A program made the translations under genes and the position numbers. This document shows, piece by piece, positions 44,576 to 54,857 of a stretch of 64,000 nucleotides of DNA. Numbering within the stretch: the stretch's first letter is position 1; each line of letters begins with the position of its first letter. A model generated the notes under the pieces. That model did not search any database and was not told the DNA's origin. It worked only from the letters and a program-made list of their open reading frames with translations. The DNA is from Arthrobacter hankyongi (GTDB lineage: Bacteria > Actinomycetota > Actinomycetes > Actinomycetales > Micrococcaceae): positions 1-64,000 of the forward strand of contig NZ_JAKLTQ010000018.1 of assembly GCF_022012395.1 (NCBI RefSeq). The letters run 5' to 3'.

Positions 44576-46205
44576 CCTGACTTGGCTCACAAAGGTGGCC
44601 TCTGGCGGCTTGAGGGTCTGTGACGTGGGGTTTTGGTGGCTGTCGGCGCGGAATTTGTGCACTAAGCGGGCCGTATTCTGGGGTGATGGCGCCTCACATC
44701 CGTACCGTGAAGACCGCGTCGGGGGCGCGGGCGGTGCAGATCGTGTACTCGCACCGGCGCGGGCAGCGGGATCCGGGCATGTCGGATCCGCGCACACGGA
44801 CGCCGAGTACGAGCTGCTGCTGGCCGCGGCGGAGCAGAAGCTTGCCGCGCGGCAGCCGCAGCTGGACCTGGGCCTGGAAGACCCGGCTGCGGCCGTGCCA
44901 ATCACCGCGTCCCGGATGGGCGTGCTGTGGGACCTGCTGGAACTGGCCTACCACCGGCTCGGGTTCGCGGCCGTGGCCGGTGAGGAGGACGGGGATGTGT
45001 TCCGCCGGCTTGTGCTGGCCCGGATCATCGAGCCGACCAGCAAGCTCGAGGCCGCCCGGGTGCTGGAGGAGGCAGGGATTCCGGCGCCGTCGTATCCGAC
45101 GGTCAAACGCCGGCTGCCGGCCTACGCGAAGCCGGAGTTTCGACAGAAGATCGCCGCCGTGAACGCGGACCACGTGGGGCTGGGGCCGGCCACGGTGGTC
45201 CTCTACGATGTCACGACCCTGTATTTCGAAGCGCATGAAGGAGACGGGTTCCGCGAACCGGGGTTCTCGAAGGAGCGCCGGCTGGAGCCGCAGATCACCG
45301 TCGGCCTCCTCGCCGACGCGGACGGGTTCCCGTTGATGATCGAGGCATTCGAGGGCAACAAGGCCGAGACCGCCACGATGCTGCCGGTGATCCGCTCGTT
45401 CATGGCCGCGCACCGGCTCACCGACGTGGTCGTGGTCGCCGACGCGGGCATGGTCTCCGACGCCAACAAGAAGCTGCTCGAAGCCGAAGGGCTCTCCTTC
45501 ATCCTGGGCGCGAAGATCCCGGCAGTCCCGTACGTGATCGACCGGTGGCGCAAGGAGCACCCGGGCCGGGACTTCCCGGACGGGCACGTGTTCGCCCAGC
45601 CGTGGCCGGCCGGCCCCACCGACAAGCGCTGGGACCACGTGTTCTACTACCGGTACTCCGCCGACAACGCCCGCCGCACCCTGCACGGCATCGACCAGCA
45701 GATCGCCAAGGCCGAGGCGGCCGTCGCCGGGAAGACGTCCGTGAAGCGGAACCGGTTCGTGAAGCTGACCGGCGGCGACCGGGCCGTGAACCGCGACCTG
45801 GAGGCCAAGGCGCGGGCCCTGGCCGGAATCAAGGGGTACGTGACGAACCTGGTCGACTGGCCGGCCGGGCAGGTCATCGCCGCCTACCACCGGCTCTACC
45901 AGGCCGGGAAATCGTTCCGCATGTCCAAGAGCGACCTCGCGGCCCGGCCCATCTACCACCACACCCGCGAGTCGATCGACGCGCACCTGACCATCGTGTT
46001 CGCCGCCCTCGCCGTCAGCCGCTGGCTCGAAGCCGCCACCGGCTGGTCCATCCGCCGGCTCGTGAAGACCCTGCGCCGCTACCGGACCATCCAGATCCAG
46101 GTCGGCAACCAGACCGTCACCGCCGAAGACCCGGCACCCCCGGAGATCGGCGCCATCATCACGGCCGCCCGCCAACACCATAGGCACTAAATGAGCCAAG
46201 TCGGG
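44576..46205 (+). mobile_element. IS element of the IS1549/IS1634 group, 1630 bp
   Basis: Left end CCTGACTTGGCTCA and right end TGAGCCAAGTCGGG form 14-bp terminal inverted repeats with one mismatch. It contains one transposase gene and stands exactly between two 265-bp direct repeats of host DNA. Members of this IS4-superfamily branch (IS1549, IS1634) are known for unusually long target duplications. Confidence 0.88.
44686..46190 (+). pseudogene. IS1549/IS1634-type transposase, apparent -1 frameshift
   Basis: The N-terminus MAPHIRTVKTASGARAVQIV, YSHRRGQRDP starts at 44686 in one frame. The rest (HVGSAHTDAEYELLLAAAEQ ... TAARQHH) is in the -1 frame, with the change at about 44772-44780. The main part has the DDE landmarks: VLYDVTTLYFEAHEGD, EAFEGNKAETATMLPVIRSF, DVVVVADAGMVS and a C-terminal YHHTRESIDAHLTIVFAALA with the conserved Glu. 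Either a base was lost, or ribosomes shift at CCGGGCA. The intact ends and near-identical repeats show the insertion is recent. Confidence 0.8.
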
Positions 46206-46470
46206 AACACGTGGGCTTCCAGGAGGCCCTGGGCCAACTGAAGGTTGTTCCGCAGCAGCGCTACGACGAAGCCGCGGTCCTGTTCGGCTGACCCCTGGGG
46301 CCCGTCCCAGGCTGCAAAGCGCCTCAGGGATGGCCCACCACTCCCCCATTTACCCTGGCCTGGGTTATCCGCTGCGCGATGGAAATTTCACGACGAAGAA
46401 AAACCCTACTCCGTTACAACAAGGTTCGGTAAGGACGGGACTGCCGTAGGACCAACGGACCGAATTGTGA
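46206..46470. repeat. 265-bp direct repeat, right copy with pfkA 3' fragment
   Basis: It matches 44311-44575 at all but one visible position. Its first 86 bases are the final part of pfkA including the stop codon, without a start. The remaining 150 bases up to fba (46471-46620) hold no gene. Confidence 0.93.
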
Positions 46471-46620
46471 TACGGGTCATCGGCGGAAAAGTGCCCGGTT
46501 TTCTCCTCTGCGACGCAGCGCGTCGAACCGCGGTGCATGCCACCGGCTTCTCCACCCCCGGCGGACACGGTTCCGCAGCAGGCAGGAGCAGGTGGCTTTC
46601 GGGCCTTCACTTACCGGAAC

Positions 46621-47640
46621 TTAGAAGGTCTTTCCGGCTGAACCAAGCTGCCTGGCGGCCTCGACGACCCGGGCAGCCAGGCCGGCTTCGGCGGACGCCC
46701 CCCAGACACGGGGATCGTAGGTCTTCTTGTTGCCCACTTCGCCGTCGACCTTCAGCACGCCGTCGTAGTTGCGGAACATATGGTCCGCAACCGCACGCGT
46801 GTAGGCATACTGGGTGTCCGTGTCGATGTTCATCTTGATCACGCCGTAGGCGACGGCGTCGGCGATCTCCTGGTCCGAGGAGCCGGACCCGCCATGGAAC
46901 ACGAGGTCGAACGGCCTGTCCTTACCGAGCTCGGCACCCACCTGGGCCTGGATGTCCTTGAGGATCTCCGGGCGCAGCTTCACGCCGCCGGGCTTGTAGA
47001 CGCCGTGGACATTGCCGAAGGTCAGGGCCGTGATGTATCGGCCGTTCTCGCCGGCGCCCAAGGCTTCGACTGTGGCCAAGGCGTCTTCGACTGTGGTGTA
47101 GAGCTTGTCGTTGATCTCGTTCTCAACGCCGTCCTCTTCGCCGCCCACGGTGCCGATTTCGACCTCAAGGATCATCTTGGCGGCGGCCGTGCGCTCCAGC
47201 AGCGCGCGGGCGATGCGCAGGTTTTCCTGCAGGGTCTCGGCGGAACCGTCCCACATGTGCGAGTTGAACAGGGGGTCGCGGCCGGCCTTGACCTCGGCTT
47301 CGGAGGCCGCCAGCAGGGGCAGGACGAAGCCGTCCAGCTTGTCCTTGGGGCAGTGGTCGGTATGCAGGGCGATGTTGACGTTGTAGTTCCCGGCTACTTC
47401 GCGGGCGAAGGCGGCGAAGCCGAGGGAACCTGCAACCATGTCCTTGGTGGAGGCGCCCGACCAGTAGGCCGCGCCGCCGGTGGAGACCTGGACGATGCCG
47501 TCGGACTCGGCTTCGGCGAAGCCACGGAGGGTGGCGTTCAGCGTCTGCGAGGATGTCACGTTCACGGCCGGAAACGCGAAGCCGCCCGCCTTTGCGCGGT
47601 CGATCATCTCGGTGTAGATCTCCGGGGTTGCAATGGGCAT
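46621..47640 (-). CDS. fba: Class II fructose-bisphosphate aldolase
   Basis: A 339-residue zinc aldolase (MPIATPEIYTEMIDRAKAGG). Zinc-binding His and Asp residues lie in IALHTDHCPKDKLDG, EVEIGTVGGEEDGV, LTFGNVHGVYKPG and FHGGSGSSDQEI. It splits fructose 1,6-bisphosphate, or forms sedoheptulose bisphosphate-type products, and identifies the FBP aldolase variant of RuMP. It is last of the tkt-tal-rpe-rpiB-fba series on the minus strand, 121 bases after rpiB. Confidence 0.94.
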   Translation of the reverse strand: MPIATPEIYTEMIDRAKAGGFAFPAVNVTSSQTLNATLRGFAEAESDGIVQVSTGGAAYWSGASTKDMVAGSLGFAAFAREVAGNYNVNIALHTDHCPKDKLDGFVLPLLAASEAEVKAGRDPLFNSHMWDGSAETLQENLRIARALLERTAAAKMILEVEIGTVGGEEDGVENEINDKLYTTVEDALATVEALGAGENGRYITALTFGNVHGVYKPGGVKLRPEILKDIQAQVGAELGKDRPFDLVFHGGSGSSDQEIADAVAYGVIKMNIDTDTQYAYTRAVADHMFRNYDGVLKVDGEVGNKKTYDPRVWGASAEAGLAARVVEAARQLGSAGKTF

Positions 47641-47761
47641 GCTGACTCCTATGCTGGGTTTCGTCTATGGCCCCGCTTACCGGGACGAGTCGGGTCCTCG
47701 CAGGTCCAAGGGCCGTGGCTCGGGATTCGAGCCAGCAAGGCCGGTGCGGTGAAGCGCCAAA

Positions 47762-48235
47762 TTACTCGACAATCTCGCCGGTGGTTTCATAGGTGGCGAT
47801 CTTGCCGATGCGGCGATTATGGCGCTCGGCATTGCTGAACGGTTCTGTCAGGAATGCCTCGATCAGTTCGGTGGCTTCCTCAACGGTGTGCTGGCGGCCG
47901 CCCACTGCCACCACGTTGGCATTGTTGTGCTCACGGGCCAGCTTGGCCGTGTCGAGGTTCCAGGCCAGGGCTGCCCGCACGCCTGCGACCTTGTTAGCGG
48001 CGATCTGCTCGCCGTTGCCCGAGCCGCCCAGCACTATTCCGAGGGCCTCCACGCCCGCGGCCTGGTCGGTCACGACGGCTGAAGCCGCCTTGATGCAGAA
48101 TGACGGGTAGTCGTCCTCGGCGTCGTAGGCTGCAGGCCCGTGGTCCACCATCTGGTAGCCCTTTGCGGACAGTGCTGCGATGAGGTGGGCGCTGAGCTCC
48201 ATGCCGGCATGGTCGGTTGCGATGTGAACGCGCAT
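47762..48235 (-). CDS. rpiB: Ribose-5-phosphate isomerase B
   Basis: A 157-residue RpiB (MRVHIATDHAGMELSAHLIA). The conserved IVLGGSGNGEQIAANKVAGV with the active-site region and HNNANVVAVGGR are present; actinobacterial RpiB have Ser in place of Cys at the SGNGE site, as here. It interconverts ribose and ribulose 5-phosphate. Start at 48235 with GGACC; ten bases after rpe. Confidence 0.93.
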   Translation of the reverse strand: MRVHIATDHAGMELSAHLIAALSAKGYQMVDHGPAAYDAEDDYPSFCIKAASAVVTDQAAGVEALGIVLGGSGNGEQIAANKVAGVRAALAWNLDTAKLAREHNNANVVAVGGRQHTVEEATELIEAFLTEPFSNAERHNRRIGKIATYETTGEIVE

Positions 48236-48245
48236 AAGTGGTCCT

Positions 48246-48947
48246 TCAGGCTGGTTGGGGTGCGGTGTTGTGGGCGAAGGCGAGCTGGCCGTTCGCGCGC
48301 AGTGACTCGATGGCGTCGGACGGCGACGGCTTGCCGTACACGGCCGATCCGGCCACGAAGACGTTGGCTCCGGCCTCCGCGGCGCGGGTGATGGTTTCCT
48401 CCGTGATGCCGCCGTCGACTTGGATAGCCACGTCCACTCCGGAACCCTCGACCGCCGCGCGGGCACGGCGGATCTTGGGCAGCATGACGTCCAGGAATGC
48501 CTGGCCGCCGAAGCCCGGCTCAACCGTCATGATCAACAGCATGTCCAGTTCGGGGAGCATGTCCAGGTACGGTTCCACCGGGGTGGCCGGACGCAGGGCC
48601 ATGCCCGCCTTGGCCCCGCGGGCGCGAAGCTCGCGGGCGAGCTTGATTGGGGCGTCGGAGGCCTCGACGTGGAAGGTCACCGAGCTCAGGCCGGCGCCGG
48701 CGAACTGCGGCGCCCAGCGGTCCACGTTGGCAATCATCAGGTGGGCGTCCAACGGCACGGGGCTGACCTTTTGCAGCCGTTCCACGACGGGCAGGCCGAT
48801 GGTCAGGTTCGGCACAAAGTGGTTGTCCATGACATCCACGTGCACGGCATCGGCGTTGCTGACCCGGGCCAGTTCGGCCTCGAGGTTGACGAAGTCGGCC
48901 GAGAGGATGCTGGGGTTAATGCAGCACTTCAGGGGTGAAACGGGCAT
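48246..48947 (-). CDS. rpe: Ribulose-phosphate 3-epimerase
   Basis: A 233-residue TIM-barrel epimerase ([77 protein letters not shown]). The catalytic Asp residues and metal-binding His are all present. It regenerates ribulose 5-phosphate from xylulose 5-phosphate, and rpiB follows after ten bases. Confidence 0.94.
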   Translation of the reverse strand: MPVSPLKCCINPSILSADFVNLEAELARVSNADAVHVDVMDNHFVPNLTIGLPVVERLQKVSPVPLDAHLMIANVDRWAPQFAGAGLSSVTFHVEASDAPIKLARELRARGAKAGMALRPATPVEPYLDMLPELDMLLIMTVEPGFGGQAFLDVMLPKIRRARAAVEGSGVDVAIQVDGGITEETITRAAEAGANVFVAGSAVYGKPSPSDAIESLRANGQLAFAHNTAPQPA

Positions 48948-48978
48948 GGTGTCTGTCTTTCAGTAGCGGTGGTCCCGG

Positions 48979-49019
48979 CGGCCAGGCGTGGAGATCCCAA
49001 GGATCTCCACGCCTGGCCG
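48979..49019 (-). terminator. Hairpin between tal and rpe
   Basis: A perfect 19-bp stem (GGCCAGGCGTGGAGATCC with complement, plus one pair) around a CAA loop, in the 131-base gap between two genes read in the same direction. It could reduce read-through from tal to rpe or stabilise the upstream mRNA. Confidence 0.75.
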
Positions 49020-49078
49020 GCACGGAGGGCGGATTCGGCATCAGGACCCCGCAGCGTGGTCCAGATGCGCCGTGTGGG

Positions 49079-50200
49079 TCAGGGGGCCTTCCGTGCGGTG
49101 GCAAGGGCGCTTTCGACGTCGGCGAGGAGTTCCTTCCAGCTGGTCACGAACTTCTCCAGACCTTCGGATTCGAGGAGTGCGACGACCTCGTTGTAGGAAA
49201 CGCCGAGGCGTTCGAGGGCGTTGAGCACACTGTTCGCTTCCTCGTAGGTGCCGGTGATCGTGTCACCGGTGACGACGCCGTGGTCGAAGGTGGCGTCAAG
49301 GGTCTTTTCGGGCATCGTGTTCACGACGTCGGCGGCGACGAGTCCGGTGACGTACAGGGTGTCCGGGTAGGCCGGGTCCTTCACGCCGGTGGAGGCCCAC
49401 AGGGGACGCTGCGGGAGTGCGCCGGCTTCGGCCAGGGCTGCCCAGCGCTCGGTGGAGAACATCCCCTCGTAAACCTGATAGGCAAGGCGGGCATTGGCGA
49501 CGCCTGCCTTGCCCTTGAGTGCCTTGGCTTCGTCGCTGCCGTTGGCGTCCAGCCGCTTGTCGATCTCGGTGTCGACGCGTGAGACGAAGAACGAGGCCAC
49601 CGAGTGGATTCTGGACAGGTCGTGGCCGTTTTCCCGGGCCTGCTCCAGACCGGCCTGGAAGGCGTTGATGACGGCCCGGTAGCGCTCCAACGAGAAGATC
49701 AGGGTCACGTTCACGCTGATGCCTTCAGCCAGCACAGCGGTAATGGCTTCAAGGCCTTCGAGCGTTGCCGGGATCTTAATCAGGACATTGTCCTTGTCGA
49801 CCTTCTTGTAGAGGCGCTTGGCCTCGGCAATCGTGCCTTCGGTGTCCCACGCCAGGCGCGGGTCGACCTCGATGGAGACCCGGCCGTCGACGCCCTTGGT
49901 GGCGGCGGCTACCGGGGCGAACAGGTCGCAGGCGTCCGCGACGTCGGTGGTGGTGATCTCGAAGATAGTGTCCTCGACACTGGCGCCCTGCGCGGCGAGG
50001 CCGGCGATCTTTGATGCATAGTCCGTGCCGGAAGTGATGGCGGCCTGGAAGATGGACGGGTTGGTGGTCACGCCGACGACGTTCTTTTCGTCGATGAGCT
50101 TCTGCAGGCTGCCGCTGGCGAGCCGTTCGCGGGAGAGGTCGTCCAGCCAGATGGACACACCGGCGTCGGAAAGCTGGGCGGTGGGTGTTGCATTGGTCAT
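49079..50200 (-). CDS. tal: Transaldolase
   Basis: A 373-residue transaldolase of the long actinobacterial type ([35 protein letters not shown]). The Schiff-base Lys is in [16 protein letters not shown] and the signature is [12 protein letters not shown]. It transfers dihydroxyacetone units and marks the transaldolase variant of RuMP. An ATG after GGAAGAAGC starts 101 bases downstream of tkt. Confidence 0.94.
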   Translation of the reverse strand: MTNATPTAQLSDAGVSIWLDDLSRERLASGSLQKLIDEKNVVGVTTNPSIFQAAITSGTDYASKIAGLAAQGASVEDTIFEITTTDVADACDLFAPVAAATKGVDGRVSIEVDPRLAWDTEGTIAEAKRLYKKVDKDNVLIKIPATLEGLEAITAVLAEGISVNVTLIFSLERYRAVINAFQAGLEQARENGHDLSRIHSVASFFVSRVDTEIDKRLDANGSDEAKALKGKAGVANARLAYQVYEGMFSTERWAALAEAGALPQRPLWASTGVKDPAYPDTLYVTGLVAADVVNTMPEKTLDATFDHGVVTGDTITGTYEEANSVLNALERLGVSYNEVVALLESEGLEKFVTSWKELLADVESALATARKAP

Positions 50201-50301
50201 GGCTCTGCTTCTTCCTTCGGAAATGGTGGACAGTGGACACGCGGCCGGCGCCGGACGCCCGCAGGGCCGTCCCGCGGCGCCGGCCGCGTGCAGCTGAAGG
50301 A

Positions 50302-52479
50302 TTAGTTGCCTGCAGCGGCGAGGGAGTCCCTGGCTGCGGCAGTGACTGCTTCTGCGGTGATGCCGAACTCCTGGAACAGGCGCTTGTAATCTGCCGAGGC
50401 GCCGAAGTGCTCAAGGCTGACGGAACGGCCGGCGTCGCCAACGAATTCCTTCCAGCCCAAGGCCAGGCCGGCCTCGACGGAGACACGGGCCTTCACTGCG
50501 ACGGGAAGCACGGACTCGCGGTAGGCAGCGTCCTGCTTGTTGAACCACTCGACGCACGGCATGGAGACGACACGGGTGGCGATCCCGTCCGCCTGCAAGG
50601 CTTCACGGGCCGCCACGGCCAGCTGGACCTCGGAGCCGGTGGCAATCAGGATGACGTCGGCCGGAACGGTGGCGCCGTCCCTGGATGCCTCGGCCAGCAC
50701 GTAGCCGCCCTTGGCCACACCGGCCGGGGAAGCGAAGGTATCACCCTCGGCTGTTCCCTCGCCGCGGGCGAAGGTCGGGATGTTCTGGCGGGTCAGCACG
50801 AGGCCTGCCGGGTTCTCATGGTTCTCCAGCATGGTCTTCCACGCGACGCCGACCTCGTTGGCATCGCCCGGACGGACGACGTCCAGGCCGGGGATCGCAC
50901 GCAGGGTGGAAAGCTGCTCCACCGGCTGGTGGGTGGGTCCATCCTCGCCCAGGCCGATGGAATCGTGCGACCACACATAGATGGACGGGACGCCCATGAG
51001 GGCGGAGAGGCGGATGGCCGGGCGCTGGTAGTCGCTGAAGATCAGGAACGTGCCGGAGAACGCGCGGGTCCGCCCATGCAGCGAGATGCCGTTCACGATC
51101 GATGCAGCCGCGTGCTCGCGGATACCGAAGTGCAGGACCCGGCCGTATGGATTGCCCTTCCACGCCTCCGTGGAACGGGAGGCCGGAATGAACGACGGCG
51201 ATCCCTCGATCGTGGTGTTGTTGGACTCGGCGAGGTCGGCCGAACCGCCCCACAGCTCGGGCATGACCGGGCCGATCGCGTTCAGGACCTTGCCGGACGC
51301 GGCGCGGGTGGAGACATCCTTGCCCGCTTCGAAGGACGGCAGGACGGCATCGAGTCCGGCCGGAAGCTGCTTGGCTTCGATCCGCTCCAGCAACGCGGCA
51401 CCCTCGGGGTTGGCCAACTGCCAGGCGGCGAAGGATTCTTCCCATTCCTTACGGGCAGCCGCACCGCGGTCCAGGACCTTGCGGGCGTGGGCCAGCACTT
51501 CCTGGTCCACGTCGAAGGACTTGGCCGGGTCGAAGCCCAGCACCTCCTTCAGGGCCACGACTTCTTCGGCGCCCAGGGCCGAGCCGTGGATCTTGCCGGT
51601 GTTCTGCTTCTTCGGCGAGGGGTAGCCGATGATGGTGCGCAGCGAGATGATGGACGGCTTGGACGTCTCGGCCTTCGCCGCCAGCAGTGCGGAGTAGAGC
51701 TCGTGGACGTCTTCGACGTATTCGCCGGTCTTGGTCCAGTCCACGCGCTGGGTGTGCCAGCCGTAGGACTCGTAGCGCTTCAGGACATCTTCGGTGAAGG
51801 CGATGTCCGTGTCGTCCTCAATGGAGATGTGGTTCTCATCGTAGACCACCACGAGGTTGCCCAGTTCCTGGTGTCCGGCCAGTGAGGAAGCTTCGGACGT
51901 GACGCCTTCCTGGATGTCGCCGTCGGACGCAATGACCCAGATGGTGTGGTCAAACGGGGACGTGCCGGCAGCAGCAGCGGAGTCGAACAGGCCGCGCATC
52001 CGGCGCTGGGAGTATGCGAACCCGACCGACGACGCAAGTCCCTGGCCCAGCGGACCGGTGGTGATTTCCACACCCGGGGTGTGCTTGTATTCCGGGTGGC
52101 CCGGCGTCAATGAACCCCACGTGCGCAGCGCCTCGAGATCCTTGAGCTCCAGGCCGTAGCCGGAGAGGAACAGCTGGATGTAGAGGGTCAGCGACGAGTG
52201 GCCCGGCGACAGGATGAAGCGGTCGCGTCCCAGCCAGTCCGGGTCCCGGGGGTCGTGGCGCATCAGCTTCTGGAAGAGCAGATACGCGGCCGGGGCCAGG
52301 CTCATGGCGGTGCCGGGATGGCCGTTGCCGACCTTCTCCACCGCATCGGCGGCCAACACACGGATTGTGTCCACGGCACGCCGGTCCTCGGACGTCCAGT
52401 CCAATGTCGCTGCTTCGGGATTTGACACTGCACGTGTCGCGCTGGACAAGGTCTGCGTCGCATTTGCTGTCGGATTCAC
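50302..52479 (-). CDS. tkt: Transketolase
   Basis: A 725-residue thiamine diphosphate enzyme. It contains [40 protein letters not shown] (ThDP-binding GDG), [20 protein letters not shown] and [19 protein letters not shown]. The GTG start follows AAGGGG. The first eight residues NPTANAT and the leader are shared with hxlB at 13390, so part of the hxlB upstream region and start codons has been copied here, or the reverse. The normal Tkt N-terminus then begins around [20 protein letters not shown]. It leads the tkt-tal-rpe-rpiB-fba group. Confidence 0.95.
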   Translation of the reverse strand: MNPTANATQTLSSATRAVSNPEAATLDWTSEDRRAVDTIRVLAADAVEKVGNGHPGTAMSLAPAAYLLFQKLMRHDPRDPDWLGRDRFILSPGHSSLTLYIQLFLSGYGLELKDLEALRTWGSLTPGHPEYKHTPGVEITTGPLGQGLASSVGFAYSQRRMRGLFDSAAAAGTSPFDHTIWVIASDGDIQEGVTSEASSLAGHQELGNLVVVYDENHISIEDDTDIAFTEDVLKRYESYGWHTQRVDWTKTGEYVEDVHELYSALLAAKAETSKPSIISLRTIIGYPSPKKQNTGKIHGSALGAEEVVALKEVLGFDPAKSFDVDQEVLAHARKVLDRGAAARKEWEESFAAWQLANPEGAALLERIEAKQLPAGLDAVLPSFEAGKDVSTRAASGKVLNAIGPVMPELWGGSADLAESNNTTIEGSPSFIPASRSTEAWKGNPYGRVLHFGIREHAAASIVNGISLHGRTRAFSGTFLIFSDYQRPAIRLSALMGVPSIYVWSHDSIGLGEDGPTHQPVEQLSTLRAIPGLDVVRPGDANEVGVAWKTMLENHENPAGLVLTRQNIPTFARGEGTAEGDTFASPAGVAKGGYVLAEASRDGATVPADVILIATGSEVQLAVAAREALQADGIATRVVSMPCVEWFNKQDAAYRESVLPVAVKARVSVEAGLALGWKEFVGDAGRSVSLEHFGASADYKRLFQEFGITAEAVTAAARDSLAAAGN

Positions 52480-52592
52480 ATTATCCCCTTCAAGTCGGTC
52501 ATCGGCCGGTATAGGCCGCGCGGATGCTTCTGGTTGATATCCATAATCCCGAACCAAACGGGTAGGGATAACACTGTTTTCTGACGGTTCTG
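52480..52592 (-). promoter_or_regulatory. tkt leader, duplicate of the hxlB leader
   Basis: Read on the minus strand from 52592 to the GTG at 52479, it follows the hxlB leader, with 53 of 61 bases the same in the upstream block and more similarity up to the start codon. Both strands of the island would thus answer to the same signal. Confidence 0.75.
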
Positions 52593-52724
52593 ACTACACT
52601 TTCGGGCGGGGCGGGCATTTCCGCCCCGGACTGTCCGGATGAGCGCGCGAAGAAGCGCAAGCGCTCCGACAGGCCATCACCACAATCTTCCGGCCTCCTG
52701 TCGGTTAGCGTGCCTGGCATTGCC

Positions 52725-54358
52725 TTAGCTTCCGGTAACGGATGCCGCCAGATGGGGCAGGGACGAGAAAACGGATCGGAGTTGGTCAATGCCTGCTGCC
52801 CGGTCCGTCAGGTGCAGGCGCAGGACGGGACGGCCATGTTCGCCCAGCACCTTCGCGTCGCCGGCAGCCTGCGCAGCGATTAGCTCACCGAAGGTGAATG
52901 GGCGTCCGGGGATAGCAACGTCCAGGTTCGCAACCGCCGTGATCTGCAGGAACACGCCGATCGCCGGGCCGCCCTTGTGGAACTGGCCGGTGGAGTGAAG
53001 GAACCGTGGGCCCCAGCCGAAAGTCACCGGCCGGCTGCTCGCCGCGGCGAGCTCAGCCCGGATTCCCTCCAAGGGAGCGTAAGAGAGGCGGTCCAGGTAG
53101 GCCTGCACGCTCAGGTAGCCATCCGGGCCCAGCCTGGCCAGAAGGGCCTGCACTGCGTCGGTGACCGTAGCGACCGGACCGAGCCAGTCGCCACCGCGGA
53201 CTTCCACGGCGCCATCGGTAAAGGTCGGGGCAGTGAACCCGTGGTGCGCGTCCAACAACCCGCGGGCAGCCGCTTTCGCGGCTTCGACGTCGGGCTGGTC
53301 GAAGGGGTTGATGCCCAGCAGGCGGCCGGCCACAGCGGTGGCGAATTCCCACACCATCATCTGGTTGGCGAGGCCGCCGGCGATGGCGACCTCGTTCTCC
53401 CCCAATGCAACGTCGGCATCCGGGCTCACGAGCCGGACCACGAGCAGGTCCTCAGCGCCGGAGGTGATTTCCGGAGCATTTGGACCGGCGGCCACCGGCA
53501 GGACGCCCGTGCCAAGTTTGCCCGTGGATTCTGCGATAAGCTGCTCGGCCCAAGCGGGGAAGCCCACCATGCCCGAGCCGTCCTCAACGATGACGACCTT
53601 GTTGCGCAACGGGATGGTGCGCCCAAAGGCCAGGCCTAAGGCGAGACCGATGTTTTCGGCCGAATCCTGGTTGAGGATCCTGGCCGCTTCCTCGGCCTCG
53701 TCCAGGAATGCCTTGATATCGACGCCGGCGAGGCCGCATGGGACCAGGCCGTACGCTGTCAGCGCGGAGAACCGGCCACCGACGTTGGGGTCGGCGTTGA
53801 AGACCGCGCGGTAGCCTGCTTCCCGGGAAGCCACGTCCAGGGGAGTGCCCGGATCGGTGACGGTTATTATGCGGCGCTTGGGATCGATGCCTGCGTCGCT
53901 AAACGCCTTCTCGAACACCCGGCGGTGGGAATCTGTCTCAACGGTAGCGCCGGACTTGGAGGATACGACGATTGCCGTCTCCGCCAGCCGGACCGACAGG
54001 GCAGCGCCGACCTGTTCAGGATCGGTGCTGTCCAGCACGGTCAACTGGACGCCGGCGGTTGCGGCAATGACCTCGGGCGCCAAAGAGGACCCCCCATGCC
54101 ACAAAGGACGATGCGGGAGACACCTTCGGCGCGCAGCGCATCGCGAAGTTCCAGGATGTCCCCAATTAGCGGTCGGGACATAGCCGGAGCCTCCACCCAG
54201 CCGAGACGGATCGCCGACTCAGGCTCAGCCTCAGCGCCCCACAACGTGTAATCCTTGGCGAAAATCCTCGTGGCGACCTTGTCATCGACCAGGCTGGTGA
54301 TGTGCTGAGCGATCGCGTGCTTCGCGGCACCGCTGGCAGCGTAGGTGAGTGTTCCCAT
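52725..54358 (-). pseudogene. pgi: Glucose-6-phosphate isomerase, one-base frameshift
   Basis: The start MGTLTYAASGAAKHAIAQHI (ATG at 54358, GGAGG upstream) leads to SRIVLCGMGG. There the frame ends its similarity and the rest (SSLAPEVIAATAGVQLTVLD ... HLAASVTGS) continues in another frame. The break is in a run of six G on the coding strand (plus-strand C at 54090-54095). One extra G would restore a protein of about 544 residues with all Pgi landmarks (SKSGATVETDSHRRVF, VEDGSGMVGFPAWAEQL, INPFDQPDVEAAK). It is part of the oxidative RuMP cycle. A homopolymer sequencing error is possible. Confidence 0.85.
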
Positions 54359-54857
54359 CTTGGTTTGAGTCCTCCCGAGCCGTCCCCCCGGGACGGAAAT
54401 TACCGACGTGTTGGCGATGGTCGGGGCACTTGCGCTGAACGGGTCCGTACCCCAGGCGGCTACCGGGTGTGCTCCCCACATAGGTCCCGGTCTTGGAAAA
54501 GCCCGCCACATCCACTCTTACAGCCGCATGGGCTGGGAAAAACTCCTCCATAAGGCAGTGGAACCTACACTTTTAGGTGGTATTTCAGCATCTGCTTCAT
54601 GGAACTAACGGGGGCCGCTCCGATAAGGCTTCACTCCGATGTGTCACGATAAGGACCATGTGTAGCGTAAGACTCAGCGGCAAAGGCTGCCTTGGCCTGG
54701 GAGCATCCACGATGACTGGAGTTGATCGCAGGCCAGGCCTCTCGGTGGTGACGTTGCCGGTTACCTTCGGCCGCGGTCACCGCCGTCCTCGTCCGGCGGC
54801 GGGCCCGCAGGGCATTGCCGATCGCACGGCCGCTCGCCCAGCGAAGCGGGGTGGGTG
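54359..54857. other. Intergenic region between pgi and a divergent HAD gene
   Basis: No gene supported. It carries the divergent promoters of pgi and the HAD gene; no copy of the hxlB/tkt leader is present. Confidence 0.45.

Noticed and set aside
46245-46838. 197-codon plus-strand frame after the IS
   Set aside because: It runs through the duplicated pfkA fragment in a wrong frame and into the fba gene on the other strand.
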